64,000 nucleotides of DNA from Rhodococcus rhodochrous (GCF_014854695.1 NZ_CP027557.1:3286001-3350000); one strand, 5' to 3'. Shown: positions 40,160 to 49,331, numbered from the stretch's first letter. Notes: generated from the letters alone by a model not told the origin. Made by a program: numbers and translations.

Positions 40160-41034
40160 CCGACACCCGCGTCCCCGCACCGCCCCGGCCGGCCCGTTGG
40201 CGGACGATCCTTCCGATCGTCCCGGCCGTCGCCGCGGTCCTCGCCCAGATCGCCTACCCCCTCACTGCGGGTGATGCCCGGGACGCCGCGACCGTCGCGG
40301 TCGTCACGCTGCTCACCACCGCGTGCCTCGTCCATGCCGCGCTGAACCGCGGCCTCACCTTCGCCGTCGTCCTGTTCGTCAGCTCGGCCGGCATCGGATA
40401 TCTGTCCGAGGTGGTCGGCACGATGACCGGCTATCCCTACGGCTGCTACAGCTATGTCACCGACCGGCTCGGACCGGCCGCCTTCGACGTCCCGCTGGTG
40501 GTGCCGCTGGCGTGGTCGGCGGGTCTGTACCCCGTCTGGTGCGTGGCCTCCCGCCTCGTCCGCAACGGTCCCGGCCGGATCGCGGCGGTCACCGTCGGCA
40601 TGCTGGGCTGGGATCTCTATCTCGACCCCCAGATGGTGGCGGACGGTCACTGGTCGTGGTGCAACGCCGGCGGCCTGCCCGGGATCGAGCACATCCCGCT
40701 CACCAACTACGCGGGCTGGCTCCTCGTCGCCGCGATCATGGCGACCGTGCTCGTGCTCGTCGACTCCCGTTCGGACCGCGCCGACACGCCCCGACACGAC
40801 GCCGTGCCGATCGCGCTGTTCCTGTGGACGTGGCTCGGTTCGGCGCTCGCCCACAGCGTCTTCCTCGACGCTCCCGAACTCCGCTACTCCGCGGTGTACG
40901 GACTGGTCGTCATGGGTGTACTGGGTGTTCCCCTGCTGGTCTCGCTCGTCCGATCGTGGCGCGGACGCGTGTCCGGTCCCGGCCGGGACGAGGCACGACT
41001 CGCCGCGAGCGACCCGAACGACCGACGAGGATGA
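40156..41034 (+). CDS. cruF: CruF-type carotenoid hydratase (1',2'-hydratase)
   Basis: 292 residues with about seven or eight membrane segments. CruF/CrtC-like enzymes of this family (DUF422) add water across the terminal double bond of a linear carotenoid end, giving the 1'-hydroxyl that is then glycosylated. Signatures are GYLSEVVGTMTGYPYGCYSY, PLAWSAGLYPVWCVASRLV, and GWDLYLDPQMVADGHWSWCN. The GTG start overlaps the crtO stop and its own stop overlaps the next gene, so the set is tightly coupled. It sits beside a glycosyltransferase as cruF sits with cruG in cyanobacteria. Confidence 0.88.
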   Translation: MTDTRVPAPPRPARWRTILPIVPAVAAVLAQIAYPLTAGDARDAATVAVVTLLTTACLVHAALNRGLTFAVVLFVSSAGIGYLSEVVGTMTGYPYGCYSYVTDRLGPAAFDVPLVVPLAWSAGLYPVWCVASRLVRNGPGRIAAVTVGMLGWDLYLDPQMVADGHWSWCNAGGLPGIEHIPLTNYAGWLLVAAIMATVLVLVDSRSDRADTPRHDAVPIALFLWTWLGSALAHSVFLDAPELRYSAVYGLVVMGVLGVPLLVSLVRSWRGRVSGPGRDEARLAASDPNDRRG

Positions 41035-41753
41035 CCGTGCCTGGCACCATGTTCTCCGTGCAGTCGTCCAACCTGTCCGTCCGCCGTCGTGTCGTCGCGG
41101 TCGTGGGGCTCGTGCTCCTCGGCCTCCCGCTCCTCACCGGCTGCCTGCGTGTGCAGGCGACGATGGGGATCTCCTCCGACGACCGTGTGTCGGGGCAGAT
41201 CGTCGCCGCGACCATCCCCGCCGACGAGAACGATCCCGGTCCCGAGCTCACCGCTCCCTCGGCCCTGGCCGGGAAGGTGCGGGTGCAGGAGTACTCGCAG
41301 GACGGCTACGTCGGGAGCCAGGTCTTCTTCAACGACCTCACCTTCGGCGACGTCCAGCAGCTGGCCACGATGTCCGATCAGAGCGCCGGCATGTTCCAGC
41401 TCAATCTGCAGCGCTCGGGCGATCTGGTCGCACTGAACGGACGCGTGGATCTCGAGTCCGCTCCCACCCAGGGCACCGATGTGCAGTTCACCATCGCGTT
41501 CCCCGCCCGGGTGGCGACCACCAACGGCACCCGCGAGTCGGATTCGGTCGTGACCTGGAAGCTTCCGGCCGGTGAGGTGAGCACCCTCCGCGCGGAGGTG
41601 CGCTACGCCGACCCCAACACGCGCGGTTTCGCGGGCTGGGCCGGGATCATGGCCGGCGCCGCCTTCGGTGTCACGCTGATCATCGCCGGTGTGGCCTGGT
41701 TCACCCGCAATCCCGCGCCGCAGTGGTCGTCGGCGAACGGGACGCGGTCCTGA
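41031..41753 (+). CDS. lppM: LppM-like lipoprotein with C-terminal membrane anchor
   Basis: 240 residues, homologous to mycobacterial LppM (Rv2171), a surface lipoprotein that binds phosphatidylinositol mannosides and influences host interaction. The signal peptide ends in lipobox LLTGC (Cys about 35). The folded domain (VQATMGISSDDRVSGQIVAA onward) ends about residue 195 and a second membrane helix (AGIMAGAAFGVTLIIAGVAW) precedes a short cytoplasmic tail. ATG 41031 overlaps the cruF stop by 4 nt. Unexpectedly, it sits between a carotenoid hydratase and a glycosyltransferase. Confidence 0.85.
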   Translation: MTVPGTMFSVQSSNLSVRRRVVAVVGLVLLGLPLLTGCLRVQATMGISSDDRVSGQIVAATIPADENDPGPELTAPSALAGKVRVQEYSQDGYVGSQVFFNDLTFGDVQQLATMSDQSAGMFQLNLQRSGDLVALNGRVDLESAPTQGTDVQFTIAFPARVATTNGTRESDSVVTWKLPAGEVSTLRAEVRYADPNTRGFAGWAGIMAGAAFGVTLIIAGVAWFTRNPAPQWSSANGTRS

Positions 41754-42940
41754 CCCGCCTGCCGCGCGACCCGGCCCCCGGTCTCGCGCGGCTCGTCGCC
41801 GGTGGCACTCTCGTCGCCTCCTACGGCGCGGCCGTCGCCGTCGCGAACCGCGTCGCGCTCCCCCGTCTCGTGCCGGGTCCGGTGATCGACGAGCAGGTCA
41901 CCGTCGTCGTCCCCGCCCGCGACGAGGCTCCCCGCATCGGCGCGATCGTCTCCGACCTGCGGACACAGACGGGACTGCGCGCCCTACGTGTGGTGATCCT
42001 CGACGACGACTCGTCCGACGGCACCGCCGACCTGGCCACGGCCGCGGCCGAGGGCGACGAGCGCATCACCGTCGTCCGATCGACGCAGCCGCCGCCCGAG
42101 GGATGGACCGGGAAGGCGGCCGCGTGTGCCGCGGCCGTCGCCCACGCCGGATCGACTACCGACAGCGGCATCGTCGTGTTCGTCGATGCGGACGTCCGGC
42201 TCGCACCCGACGCACTCGCCGCCGCCGTCGCTCTGCTGCGCCGCCAGGATGCCGCGCTCGTCTCACCGTTCCCGTACCAGCTCACCGGGTCGGTGCTCGA
42301 ACGGCTCGTGCAGCCACTGCTGTTCTGGTCGTGGTTCTCGGCGCTGCCCGTCGCCGTCTCGCACCGCACCCACCGGCCGTCGATGGCGGTCGCGTGCGGA
42401 CAGTTCCTCGTCTTCGACGCGCGCGCCTACGCAGCGATCGGCGGCCACGCCGCGGTCGCGGCGAGTCCCACGGAGGATCTGGATCTGGCCCGCGCACTGC
42501 GTTGCGCCGGACTGCGTACGACGGTCGCGGCCGCGGGCGGGCTGGCGTCGTGCCGGATGTACGACGGACCCCGCCCGCTGATCGGCGGTTACACCCGCTG
42601 GTTGTGGTCGGCGTTCGGCTCCCCGGTCGGGGCGGCCGCGGTGGTCGCGCTGTATCTCGTCGCCTATCTCGTGCCCCCGTCCGCGGCGCTTCTCGGCGAG
42701 GGGCGGACGCGGCGCTGGGGCGTGGCCGGTGCCGCGGCGGGAATGGCGTCACGGCTCCTCGCGCGCGTCACCGAACGGGGAGGACGCCGACACCCGGACG
42801 CTCCGGGCCGTCCCACCGACGACCTGCTGGACGCCGCGGCGCACCCGGCATCGGTCCTGGCCTTCGGTGCGCTCACGGCATCGTCCATCCGGGCCCGGCG
42901 CAGCGGACGCACGGCGTGGAAGGCCCGCGTCCTGCCCTGA
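41723..42940 (+). CDS. Family 2 glycosyltransferase, carotenoid CruG-like
   Basis: 405 residues. The GT2 catalytic core is clear: VTVVVPARDEAPRIGAIVSD, the DDDSSDGTA nucleotide loop, and the FVDADVRL DxD. Membrane segments flank the C-terminal third (GAAAVVALYLVAYLVPPSAA). Relatives next to cruF glycosylate the 1'- or 2'-hydroxyl of carotenoids, which fits this context. An alternative is a general polyprenyl-glycan transferase. The GTG at 41723 overlaps lppM by 31 bp; a later start would break the conserved N-terminal membrane region. Confidence 0.82.
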   Translation: MVVGERDAVLTRLPRDPAPGLARLVAGGTLVASYGAAVAVANRVALPRLVPGPVIDEQVTVVVPARDEAPRIGAIVSDLRTQTGLRALRVVILDDDSSDGTADLATAAAEGDERITVVRSTQPPPEGWTGKAAACAAAVAHAGSTTDSGIVVFVDADVRLAPDALAAAVALLRRQDAALVSPFPYQLTGSVLERLVQPLLFWSWFSALPVAVSHRTHRPSMAVACGQFLVFDARAYAAIGGHAAVAASPTEDLDLARALRCAGLRTTVAAAGGLASCRMYDGPRPLIGGYTRWLWSAFGSPVGAAAVVALYLVAYLVPPSAALLGEGRTRRWGVAGAAAGMASRLLARVTERGGRRHPDAPGRPTDDLLDAAAHPASVLAFGALTASSIRARRSGRTAWKARVLP

Positions 42941-42964
42941 CCCCGAGCCGGGGCGGGCCGGACG

Positions 42965-43948
42965 TCAGGCCGGTTGAACCGCGGCGGGAGCTTCGAGTTC
43001 GTAACCGAGGCGGTCGAGCACCTCGCCCGTCGCGCGGGCGAAGTTGAGCGTGATGAAGTGCAGGCACGGTGCGCCTTCGGAGATCAGCCGCTCGCACATC
43101 TCCGTGGCCACCTCGATGCCCACCTCGCGCACGGCCGCGCGGTTCTCCTCCGGGCCGTCGCCCGCCGCGCGCCGCAGCCGCTCCTCGAGAACGGGGGGCA
43201 GATGCGAACCCGACAGTTCGAGGCTGCGTCGCGCCGACCGCAGCGACGTGATGGGCATGATCTCGGGGATGATCGGCTTGAGCCCCTGCTCGGCGTCGCA
43301 CGCCACGACCCGGTCGCGCAGACGCAGGTAGTGCTCGACGTCGAAGAACATCTGGGTGATCGAGTACTCGGCGCCCGCGCGCAGTTTCTGCACGAGATAG
43401 CGGGTGTCGTGATCGAGGTCCGGGGACCGGTGATGTCCTTCGGGGAACGAGGCGACGCCCACGTGGAAGTCGCCGAGATCGCGCACCAGACGCACGAGTT
43501 CGTCGGCGTATTCGAGACCCTCGGGGTGCTTCTCCCACTCGCCGAGCGGGTTGCCCGGCGGGTCGCCGCGCAGGGCGAGGATGTTGGTGATGCCACGGTC
43601 GGCGTAGGCGCCGACCATCGCGCGCAGTTCGTCGATGCTGTGCCCGACGGCCGTGAGGTGCGCGACCGGCAGGAGGGTGGTCTCCTCGGCGAGACGTCCG
43701 GTGACCCGGACCGTGCGGTCGCGGGTGGAGCCCCCGGCGCCGTAGGTCATCGATACGAAGGCCGGGCCGAGACGTTCGAACGTCCGCACGGCGCGCCACA
43801 GTCGTCCCTCGGCCTCGGCGTCGCGAGGCGGGGAGAACTCGACGGAGAACGGAATGCGGCCCGAACGCGCAGACCCGAGACGGTCCACGATCGACGGGGT
43901 CCGAGAAATCCCGCCGTCCTCGGTTGCCCTGACGAAGTCGCTTGTCAC
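42965..43948 (-). CDS. metF: Methylenetetrahydrofolate reductase (MetF family)
   Basis: 327 residues. Uses FAD to reduce 5,10-methylene-THF to 5-methyl-THF for methionine synthesis. The TIM-barrel family signature FSVEFSPPRDAEAEGRLWRA carries the substrate-binding Glu. Further family blocks are SMTYGAGGSTRDRTVRVTGR, NILALRGDPPG (THF site) and AEYSITQMFFDVEHYLR. The GTG at 43948 stands six bases after TATGCT, so the message is leaderless. Mycobacteria have the homolog Rv2172c at this position, described as an unusual F420- or NADH-linked form, so the cofactor should not be assumed. Confidence 0.92.
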   Translation of the reverse strand: MTSDFVRATEDGGISRTPSIVDRLGSARSGRIPFSVEFSPPRDAEAEGRLWRAVRTFERLGPAFVSMTYGAGGSTRDRTVRVTGRLAEETTLLPVAHLTAVGHSIDELRAMVGAYADRGITNILALRGDPPGNPLGEWEKHPEGLEYADELVRLVRDLGDFHVGVASFPEGHHRSPDLDHDTRYLVQKLRAGAEYSITQMFFDVEHYLRLRDRVVACDAEQGLKPIIPEIMPITSLRSARRSLELSGSHLPPVLEERLRRAAGDGPEENRAAVREVGIEVATEMCERLISEGAPCLHFITLNFARATGEVLDRLGYELEAPAAVQPA

Positions 43949-43954
43949 CGGTCC

Positions 43955-43960
43955 AGCATA
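43955..43960 (-). promoter_or_regulatory. -10 box of a leaderless metF promoter
   Basis: TATGCT, six bases, then GTG. It is back to back with the TAGGCT box of the divergent prenyl synthase gene. Confidence 0.55.
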
Positions 43961-44009
43961 GGTGGCGCCCCCGGGGCGGTCGCTACCGGCGACGACTCGA
44001 CTGTGCGGA

Positions 44010-44015
44010 TAGGCT
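44010..44015 (+). promoter_or_regulatory. Putative -10 box of the prenyl diphosphate synthase gene
   Basis: TAGGCT would start transcription near 44022, downstream of the first in-frame GTG (44003), which is therefore unlikely to be the start codon. Confidence 0.45.
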
Positions 44016-44080
44016 GGTCGCGGCACCTCCGGCTCACCCGCCTCCGAGGTGCCGTCACCCATCGACCTGGAGGTTTCGTC

Positions 44081-45175
44081 CTGTCTACCGGCGCCGATCA
44101 TTTGTCTGCCGAGAAGCTCCCCCATCGGGTGGAGGACTCCCTCCGGCAGTTCTTCACCTCACGCTCCGACCTGGTCGACTCGGTGGGCGGTGGATACCGG
44201 CAGGCCGTCGACACGCTCGAGGCGTTCGTGCTGCGCGGCGGCAAGCGGGTGCGGCCGCGCTTCGCGTGGACGGGCTGGCTCGGCGCCGGTGGTGATCCGA
44301 CCGGGCCGGACGCCGAGGCCGTCCTGCAGGCGTGCTCGGCGCTCGAACTCGTGCAGGCCGCGGCGCTCGTCCACGACGACATCATCGATGCCTCCACCAC
44401 GCGCCGCGGGTTCCCCACCGTGCACGTGGAGTTCACCGAGCAGCACCGCAGCGCCGGTTGGCACGGTAAGGCGGAGCAGTTCGGCGAGTCGGTGGCGATC
44501 CTGCTGGGCGACCTCGCCCTGGTGTGGGCGGACGACATGTTGCACTCGGCGGGGCTCGACCCCGCGACCGTCGCGCGCGTGGTCCCGGCCTGGGCCGCGA
44601 TGCGCACCGAGGTGCTCGGCGGGCAGTATCTCGACATCGCCAACGAGGTGGCGGCGGACGAATCGGTGGAGGCCGCCACGCGGGTCAACCGGTTCAAGAC
44701 CGCGGCGTACACGATCGAACGCCCGCTGCACATCGGCGCTGCCCTCGCCGGCGCCGACGACGACCTCATCGATGCCTACCGCCGCTTCGGCACCGACATC
44801 GGCCTGGCGTTCCAGCTGCGCGACGACCTGCTCGGTGTCTTCGGCGACCCCGAGGTCACCGGTAAGCCCTCGGGCGACGACCTGCGCTCGGGCAAGAGGA
44901 CGGTCCTGTACGCGCTGGCGCTCGAGACGGCCGACGCTTCCGATCCGGCCGCGGCCGAACTGCTGCGCACGACGATCGGGACCGATCTGTCCGACGCGCA
45001 GGTCGAGCAGCTCCGCTCGCTGCTCGTCGATCTCGGCGCGGTCGCCCGGATCGAGGACCGCATCACGGAACTGACCGACAGCGCGTTCGAGGCGCTCGAG
45101 TCGTCCGGCGCCACCGAGGAGGGCAAGGCCCTCCTGCGCGAGTCGGCGGTCGCGGCGACGCGACGGGTGGCGTGA
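44081..45175 (+). CDS. idsA: Polyprenyl (geranylgeranyl) diphosphate synthase
   Basis: 364 residues. Condenses isopentenyl diphosphate with allylic primers, here most likely making GGPP for CrtB. The first Asp-rich motif is VHDDIIDAS and the second is RDDLLGVFGD, with GGKRVRPRF at the N-terminus. The start is unusual: GGAGGT (44069-44074) is six bases before a CTG at 44081, and no ATG or GTG lies nearby. A TTG at 44102 and a GTG at 44003 are in frame, but the first lacks a ribosome site and the second precedes the promoter. Its stop overlaps crtI. Confidence 0.9.
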   Translation: MSTGADHLSAEKLPHRVEDSLRQFFTSRSDLVDSVGGGYRQAVDTLEAFVLRGGKRVRPRFAWTGWLGAGGDPTGPDAEAVLQACSALELVQAAALVHDDIIDASTTRRGFPTVHVEFTEQHRSAGWHGKAEQFGESVAILLGDLALVWADDMLHSAGLDPATVARVVPAWAAMRTEVLGGQYLDIANEVAADESVEAATRVNRFKTAAYTIERPLHIGAALAGADDDLIDAYRRFGTDIGLAFQLRDDLLGVFGDPEVTGKPSGDDLRSGKRTVLYALALETADASDPAAAELLRTTIGTDLSDAQVEQLRSLLVDLGAVARIEDRITELTDSAFEALESSGATEEGKALLRESAVAATRRVA

Positions 45176-46713
45176 GGACGGTGCGGACGGTTCCCGGCGC
45201 CGACCGGGTCGTCGTGGTCGGTGCCGGTCTCGCCGGTCTGTCGGCGGCGCTGTACCTGCGCGGCGCCGGTAGGGACGTGACGGTGCTCGAACGCGCCGAT
45301 GACGTCGGTGGCCGGGTCGGCAGCTATCACGGCCCGGGCTACGAGATCGACAACGGCGCCACGGTGCTGACGATGCCCGAGTTGATCGACGACGCGCTCG
45401 CCGCGGTGGGCGCCGACCGGAATTCCGTCCGGCCGGCGCTGCACACCCGGCGACTGTCCCCCGCATATCACGCACGGTTCGCCGACGGCACCTCGATCGA
45501 CGTGCACTCCGACCCCGACGCCATGGTCGCGGAGATCTCGCGGGTGTGCGGTGCGGAGGAGGCGCGCCGCTATCTGCGGTTGCGCGCGTGGCTCGCCGAC
45601 ATCTTCGACGCCGAGTTCGACCGCTTCATGGACGCGAGTTTCGACTCGCCGCTCGACCTGGTGTCGTCCCCGGCGGCGCTGCGCGACCTGGCGCGCCTGC
45701 TCCGGCTGGGTGGGTTCGGCAGGCTCGGCGCGCAGGTGAACCGTAGGATCACCGACCCGCGCCTGCGCCGCGTCTTCACCTTCCAGGCGCTGTACGCGGG
45801 GGTCGCTCCGGCGCGGGCCCTCGCCGTCTACGGGGCCATCGCGCACATGGACACCTCGCTGGGCGTGTACGCGGTGGACGGTGGTATGCGGTCGGTCGCC
45901 CGCGCGATGGCCGCGGCGTTCGTCGAGGCCGGCGGACGACTCGAACTCGGGCGGGAGGTGACCTCGCTCGATCTGTCCGGCGGTCGGGTCGACGGTGTCC
46001 GCACCCGCGACGGAGAGCGCTTTCCGTGCGACGCGGCCGTCCTGACCCCCGACACCCCGGTGGTCGACGGATTACTGCCGCGCCGACGGCGCCGTCGCAC
46101 GCTGGCCGCGCCGTCGGCCGTGGTGCTGCACGGGTCGATCCCCACCGGGGTGACCCGCGGCTGGGCGGCGCAACACCACCACGTGATCGATTTCGGCGGC
46201 GAGTGGGACCGCACCTTCGCGGAGATCACCCGCAACCGCGGACGCGGTCGGCCGATGTCGGATCCCTCGCTGCTCATCACGCGACCGGCACTGTCCGATC
46301 CCGGCCTGCGGTTCACCCGTGAGGGCGTCGAGCACGAACCGTTGTCGGTGCTGGCGCCGTGCCCGAACCTCGACAGCGCGCCGCTCGCCTGGGCCGAGCT
46401 CGCGGTGCCCTATCGCAACGAACTGCTCGACGTCCTCGACCGCCGCGGATACGGCGGCATCGCGGACGGTTTCCGCGTCGACCACATCGACACACCGGCC
46501 ACCTGGCACGCTCGTGGCATGCAGGCGGGCAGCCCGTTCTCGAGCGCTCACGTCTTCCGGCAGACGGGACCGTTCCGGCGCCGCAACCTCGATCCGGCCG
46601 TTCCCGGCGTGGTGCTCGCGGGGTCGGCGACGGTGCCGGGTGTCGGTGTCCCCACCGTGCTGTTGTCCGGAAGGCTCGCCGCCGAACGGCTCGGTGCTCC
46701 GCGAAGGCGGTGA
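45172..46713 (+). CDS. crtI: Phytoene desaturase
   Basis: 513 residues. A flavoprotein that desaturates phytoene toward lycopene. The dinucleotide fold RVVVVGAGLAGLSAALYL is followed by VGGRVGSYHGPGYEIDNGAT and, in the middle, GVYAVDGGMRSVARAMAAAF. The C-terminal GVVLAGSATVPGVGVPTVLLSGRLAAERL is the CrtI FAD block. The GTG overlaps the idsA stop as GTGA. It directly follows the GGPP synthase and is followed by mptA, with crtB after that. Confidence 0.93.
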   Translation: MRTVRTVPGADRVVVVGAGLAGLSAALYLRGAGRDVTVLERADDVGGRVGSYHGPGYEIDNGATVLTMPELIDDALAAVGADRNSVRPALHTRRLSPAYHARFADGTSIDVHSDPDAMVAEISRVCGAEEARRYLRLRAWLADIFDAEFDRFMDASFDSPLDLVSSPAALRDLARLLRLGGFGRLGAQVNRRITDPRLRRVFTFQALYAGVAPARALAVYGAIAHMDTSLGVYAVDGGMRSVARAMAAAFVEAGGRLELGREVTSLDLSGGRVDGVRTRDGERFPCDAAVLTPDTPVVDGLLPRRRRRRTLAAPSAVVLHGSIPTGVTRGWAAQHHHVIDFGGEWDRTFAEITRNRGRGRPMSDPSLLITRPALSDPGLRFTREGVEHEPLSVLAPCPNLDSAPLAWAELAVPYRNELLDVLDRRGYGGIADGFRVDHIDTPATWHARGMQAGSPFSSAHVFRQTGPFRRRNLDPAVPGVVLAGSATVPGVGVPTVLLSGRLAAERLGAPRRR

Positions 46714-46743
46714 CACCGGGCGCACCACGCTCCGCGTCTCCAC

Positions 46744-46749
46744 TAAACT
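46744..46749 (+). promoter_or_regulatory. Putative -10 box of mptA
   Basis: TAAACT, a good TANNNT match, lies in the 100-bp gap between crtI and mptA, about 65 bp before the start codon. Confidence 0.45.
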
Positions 46750-46813
46750 GTCCTCGTTCGCCAGCTACCTGCGCGCCGCGCATCCACACGTCCACGGGGG
46801 AGGAACCGTACCG

Positions 46814-48400
46814 ATGTCGTCCCCTGCCTCGCCCGACGCCGAGCCACAGACCTCGCCCGCGCCGGAGGGGACGGCCGCACCGAAGGGTGAGCGCCCGAAG
46901 CGCGCATTCCTGAGGAGTCCCGCCGGCCACGCCGCGCTGCTCGGCGCGTGGGGCGCGGTACTCATGACCTTCGGCAGTTTCGGGTCGGGCAGTGTCCGCC
47001 GGGTCGATCCGCTCCTCGAGGACATCTATCTGTCGTGGCTGCGGTTCGGCCACGGCCAGTTGCTCTCGCGGATCATCCTGTGGGTCGGTGTGCTCCTCAT
47101 GATCGCAGCGTGGGTGCGTGTCGGCCGGGCGACCCTCGCCGGCCACGTCACGGTGCGCGATCTGTGGACGGTGCTGCCGGCGTGGACCGCTCCCCTGCTG
47201 GTCGCCACCCCGATGTTCAGCCGCGACGCCTACTCCTACCTCGCGCAGGGCGCACTGCTGCGCGACGGTTTCGATCCGTACGAGGTGGGCCCGGTCGTCA
47301 ATCCGGGCGTCCTGCTCGACAACGTCAGCAATGTGTGGACGACGACGACCACGCCCTACGGGCCCGTCCACCTGCTGCTCGGTGCGGGCATCACGTCCAT
47401 CACCGACGACAACGTGGTGACGGGCACCTGGTTGTGGCGCCTGACCATGCTTCCCGGCCTGGCACTGATGGCGTGGGCCGTGCCGAAACTCGCCCGTCGC
47501 ATGGGCGGGAATCCCGCGATCGCCCTGTGGCTCGCGGTGTTGAACCCGCTCGTGTTGATCCACCTCGTCGGCGGTGTGCACAACGAGTTGCTGATGGTCG
47601 GTCTCATGATCGCCGGCATCGTGCTCGTGCTCGAGGGCCGGCACCTCGGCGGCATCGCCCTGGTCTCGCTCGGCGCCGCGATCAAGGCCACCGCAGGATT
47701 GGCACTGCCCTTCCTGGTGTGGGTGTGGATGATCCACGAACGCGATCGTGCGCTTGCCGAGGGACGCGAACCGGCAGCGCCCGTCCGTCTGTTCGTCAAG
47801 GCCGCCGGCCTGGGACTGGTGGTCTTCGCCGCAGTCTTCGGTGGCACCTCGCTGCTCGCGGGTGTGGGCATCGGCTGGCTCACCGCCCTGTCGGGCTCGT
47901 CGAAGATCATCAACTGGTTGTCGCTGCCGACGATGATGGCGCACGCCGTCACGTGGGTCACCCCGTGGCGACTCGGATCGGTCCTCGACATCACGCGCAT
48001 GCTCTGCGCGATCGCGCTGGTGGTGATCCTCGTGTGGGCGTGGTGGCGCTTCCGCCGCACCGAGCGCGACGCGATCTTCGGGATCGTCGTGGCGCTGACC
48101 GCGGTGACCCTGCTCTCGCCCGCCGCGCTGCCCTGGTACTACTCCTGGCCGCTCGCCGTCGCCGCCGCCTTCGCGATGTCGCCTCGGGTGCTCATGGTGC
48201 TCGTCGGGCTGTCGACCTGGCTGATGTTGATCTTCAACCCCGACGGGTCGATCGGGATGTACAACATCGCGCACGTCGCACTCGCGGTGTTCGCTTCGAT
48301 CGTCGCGGCCCGTTCGCTGGTCACCTACGACCCGCTGCGCCTGCGGTTACGACCGCGACCGGCATCGCCCGCCGGCGCTGCCCGGGACGACCGTGCCTGA
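46814..48400 (+). CDS. mptA: Alpha-(1->6)-mannopyranosyltransferase MptA (GT-C family)
   Basis: 528 residues with about a dozen membrane segments. MptA uses polyprenyl-phosphate mannose to extend the mannan core of lipomannan on the outer side of the membrane. The GT-C type acidic motif in an early external loop (RVDPLLEDIYLSWLRF), the FSRDAYSYLAQGALL segment and NPLVLIHLVGGVHNELLMVG are typical. The ATG at 46814 follows GGGGGAGG at ten bases. It corresponds to Rv2174 and its 3' end overlaps crtB by 8 nt, so crtB translation depends on it. Confidence 0.93.
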   Translation: MSSPASPDAEPQTSPAPEGTAAPKGERPKRAFLRSPAGHAALLGAWGAVLMTFGSFGSGSVRRVDPLLEDIYLSWLRFGHGQLLSRIILWVGVLLMIAAWVRVGRATLAGHVTVRDLWTVLPAWTAPLLVATPMFSRDAYSYLAQGALLRDGFDPYEVGPVVNPGVLLDNVSNVWTTTTTPYGPVHLLLGAGITSITDDNVVTGTWLWRLTMLPGLALMAWAVPKLARRMGGNPAIALWLAVLNPLVLIHLVGGVHNELLMVGLMIAGIVLVLEGRHLGGIALVSLGAAIKATAGLALPFLVWVWMIHERDRALAEGREPAAPVRLFVKAAGLGLVVFAAVFGGTSLLAGVGIGWLTALSGSSKIINWLSLPTMMAHAVTWVTPWRLGSVLDITRMLCAIALVVILVWAWWRFRRTERDAIFGIVVALTAVTLLSPAALPWYYSWPLAVAAAFAMSPRVLMVLVGLSTWLMLIFNPDGSIGMYNIAHVALAVFASIVAARSLVTYDPLRLRLRPRPASPAGAARDDRA

Positions 48401-49331
48401 GCGCCCCACGGGGATCGCGGCCGACGATCTCACCCGGGCCTACGCCTACTGCGCCGAGCTCACCGCCGAACACGGACGCACCTACAACCTCGCGACCCGG
48501 CTGCTACCCGCCTCGCGGCGACACGCCGTGCACGCGCTCTACGGCTTCGCCCGACACGTCGACGACATCGTCGACGTCACCGCCGTGGACGACCCGGAGG
48601 CCGCGATCCGCGGTGTCGACGACGCGCACACCCGCCTGCACGCCGCGCTCGCGGGCGATCCCGGCCCGCTCGACGACACGGGTCTCGTGGTCCGCGCGCT
48701 CGCCGACACGATCGAGCAGTACCGCATCCCGACCGGGTACTTCGAGGCCTTCATCCGTTCCATGCGCATGGACGTGCCGGGCACGCCCGAGTTCCGGCCC
48801 CGCTACGGGACCATGGAGGAACTGCGCGAGTACATGTACGGCTCGGCAGCGGTGATCGGTCTCGAACTGCTACCGATCCTCGACATCGACGATCCGGCCG
48901 CCCCGCCCGCCGCAGCAGCGCTCGGGGAAGCATTCCAGCTCACCAACTTCATCCGCGACGTGGGCGAGGACCTCGAACGCGGACGCGTCTACATCCCGCT
49001 CGAACTGTGGTCGGCGTTCGGGGTCGACATCGACCTGCTGCAGGAAGGCCGGCACACCGGCACGGTGGATCCGAAGGTCCGGCGGGCACTCGCCCACGCG
49101 GTCGCGTTGACCCGCGCCGAATATCGCAAGGCCGAACCCGGGCTGGCGGTACTCCCCGGCCGGATCCGACCGGGTATCCGCGCGGCCTTCACGCTCTACG
49201 GGCGGATCCTCGACGAGGTCGAACGCAGCGGGTTCCGGGTGCTCGACCGGCGCGCGACGGTTCCGCGCCGCACGCGCGCCGCGGTCATGCTCACCGAGTA
49301 CGTCACCGGTTCGCTGCTCCGGCAGCGGTGA
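48393..49331 (+). CDS. crtB: Phytoene synthase
   Basis: 312 residues. Condenses two GGPP molecules to phytoene, the committed step of carotenoid synthesis. Both aspartate-rich regions are present: YGFARHVDDIVDV near residue 55 and LTNFIRDVGEDLERGRVYIP near residue 190. The YCAELTAEHGRTYNLATRLL start is typical of the trans-isoprenyl synthase fold. The GTG at 48393 overlaps the mptA stop codon by 8 nt, with no separate ribosome site needed. Convergent with the next gene. Confidence 0.94.
   Translation: MPERPTGIAADDLTRAYAYCAELTAEHGRTYNLATRLLPASRRHAVHALYGFARHVDDIVDVTAVDDPEAAIRGVDDAHTRLHAALAGDPGPLDDTGLVVRALADTIEQYRIPTGYFEAFIRSMRMDVPGTPEFRPRYGTMEELREYMYGSAAVIGLELLPILDIDDPAAPPAAAALGEAFQLTNFIRDVGEDLERGRVYIPLELWSAFGVDIDLLQEGRHTGTVDPKVRRALAHAVALTRAEYRKAEPGLAVLPGRIRPGIRAAFTLYGRILDEVERSGFRVLDRRATVPRRTRAAVMLTEYVTGSLLRQR

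Noticed and set aside
42974-44080. Upstream extension of the prenyl synthase frame
   Set aside because: It runs antisense through metF and ahead of the probable promoter, so it is not part of the protein.
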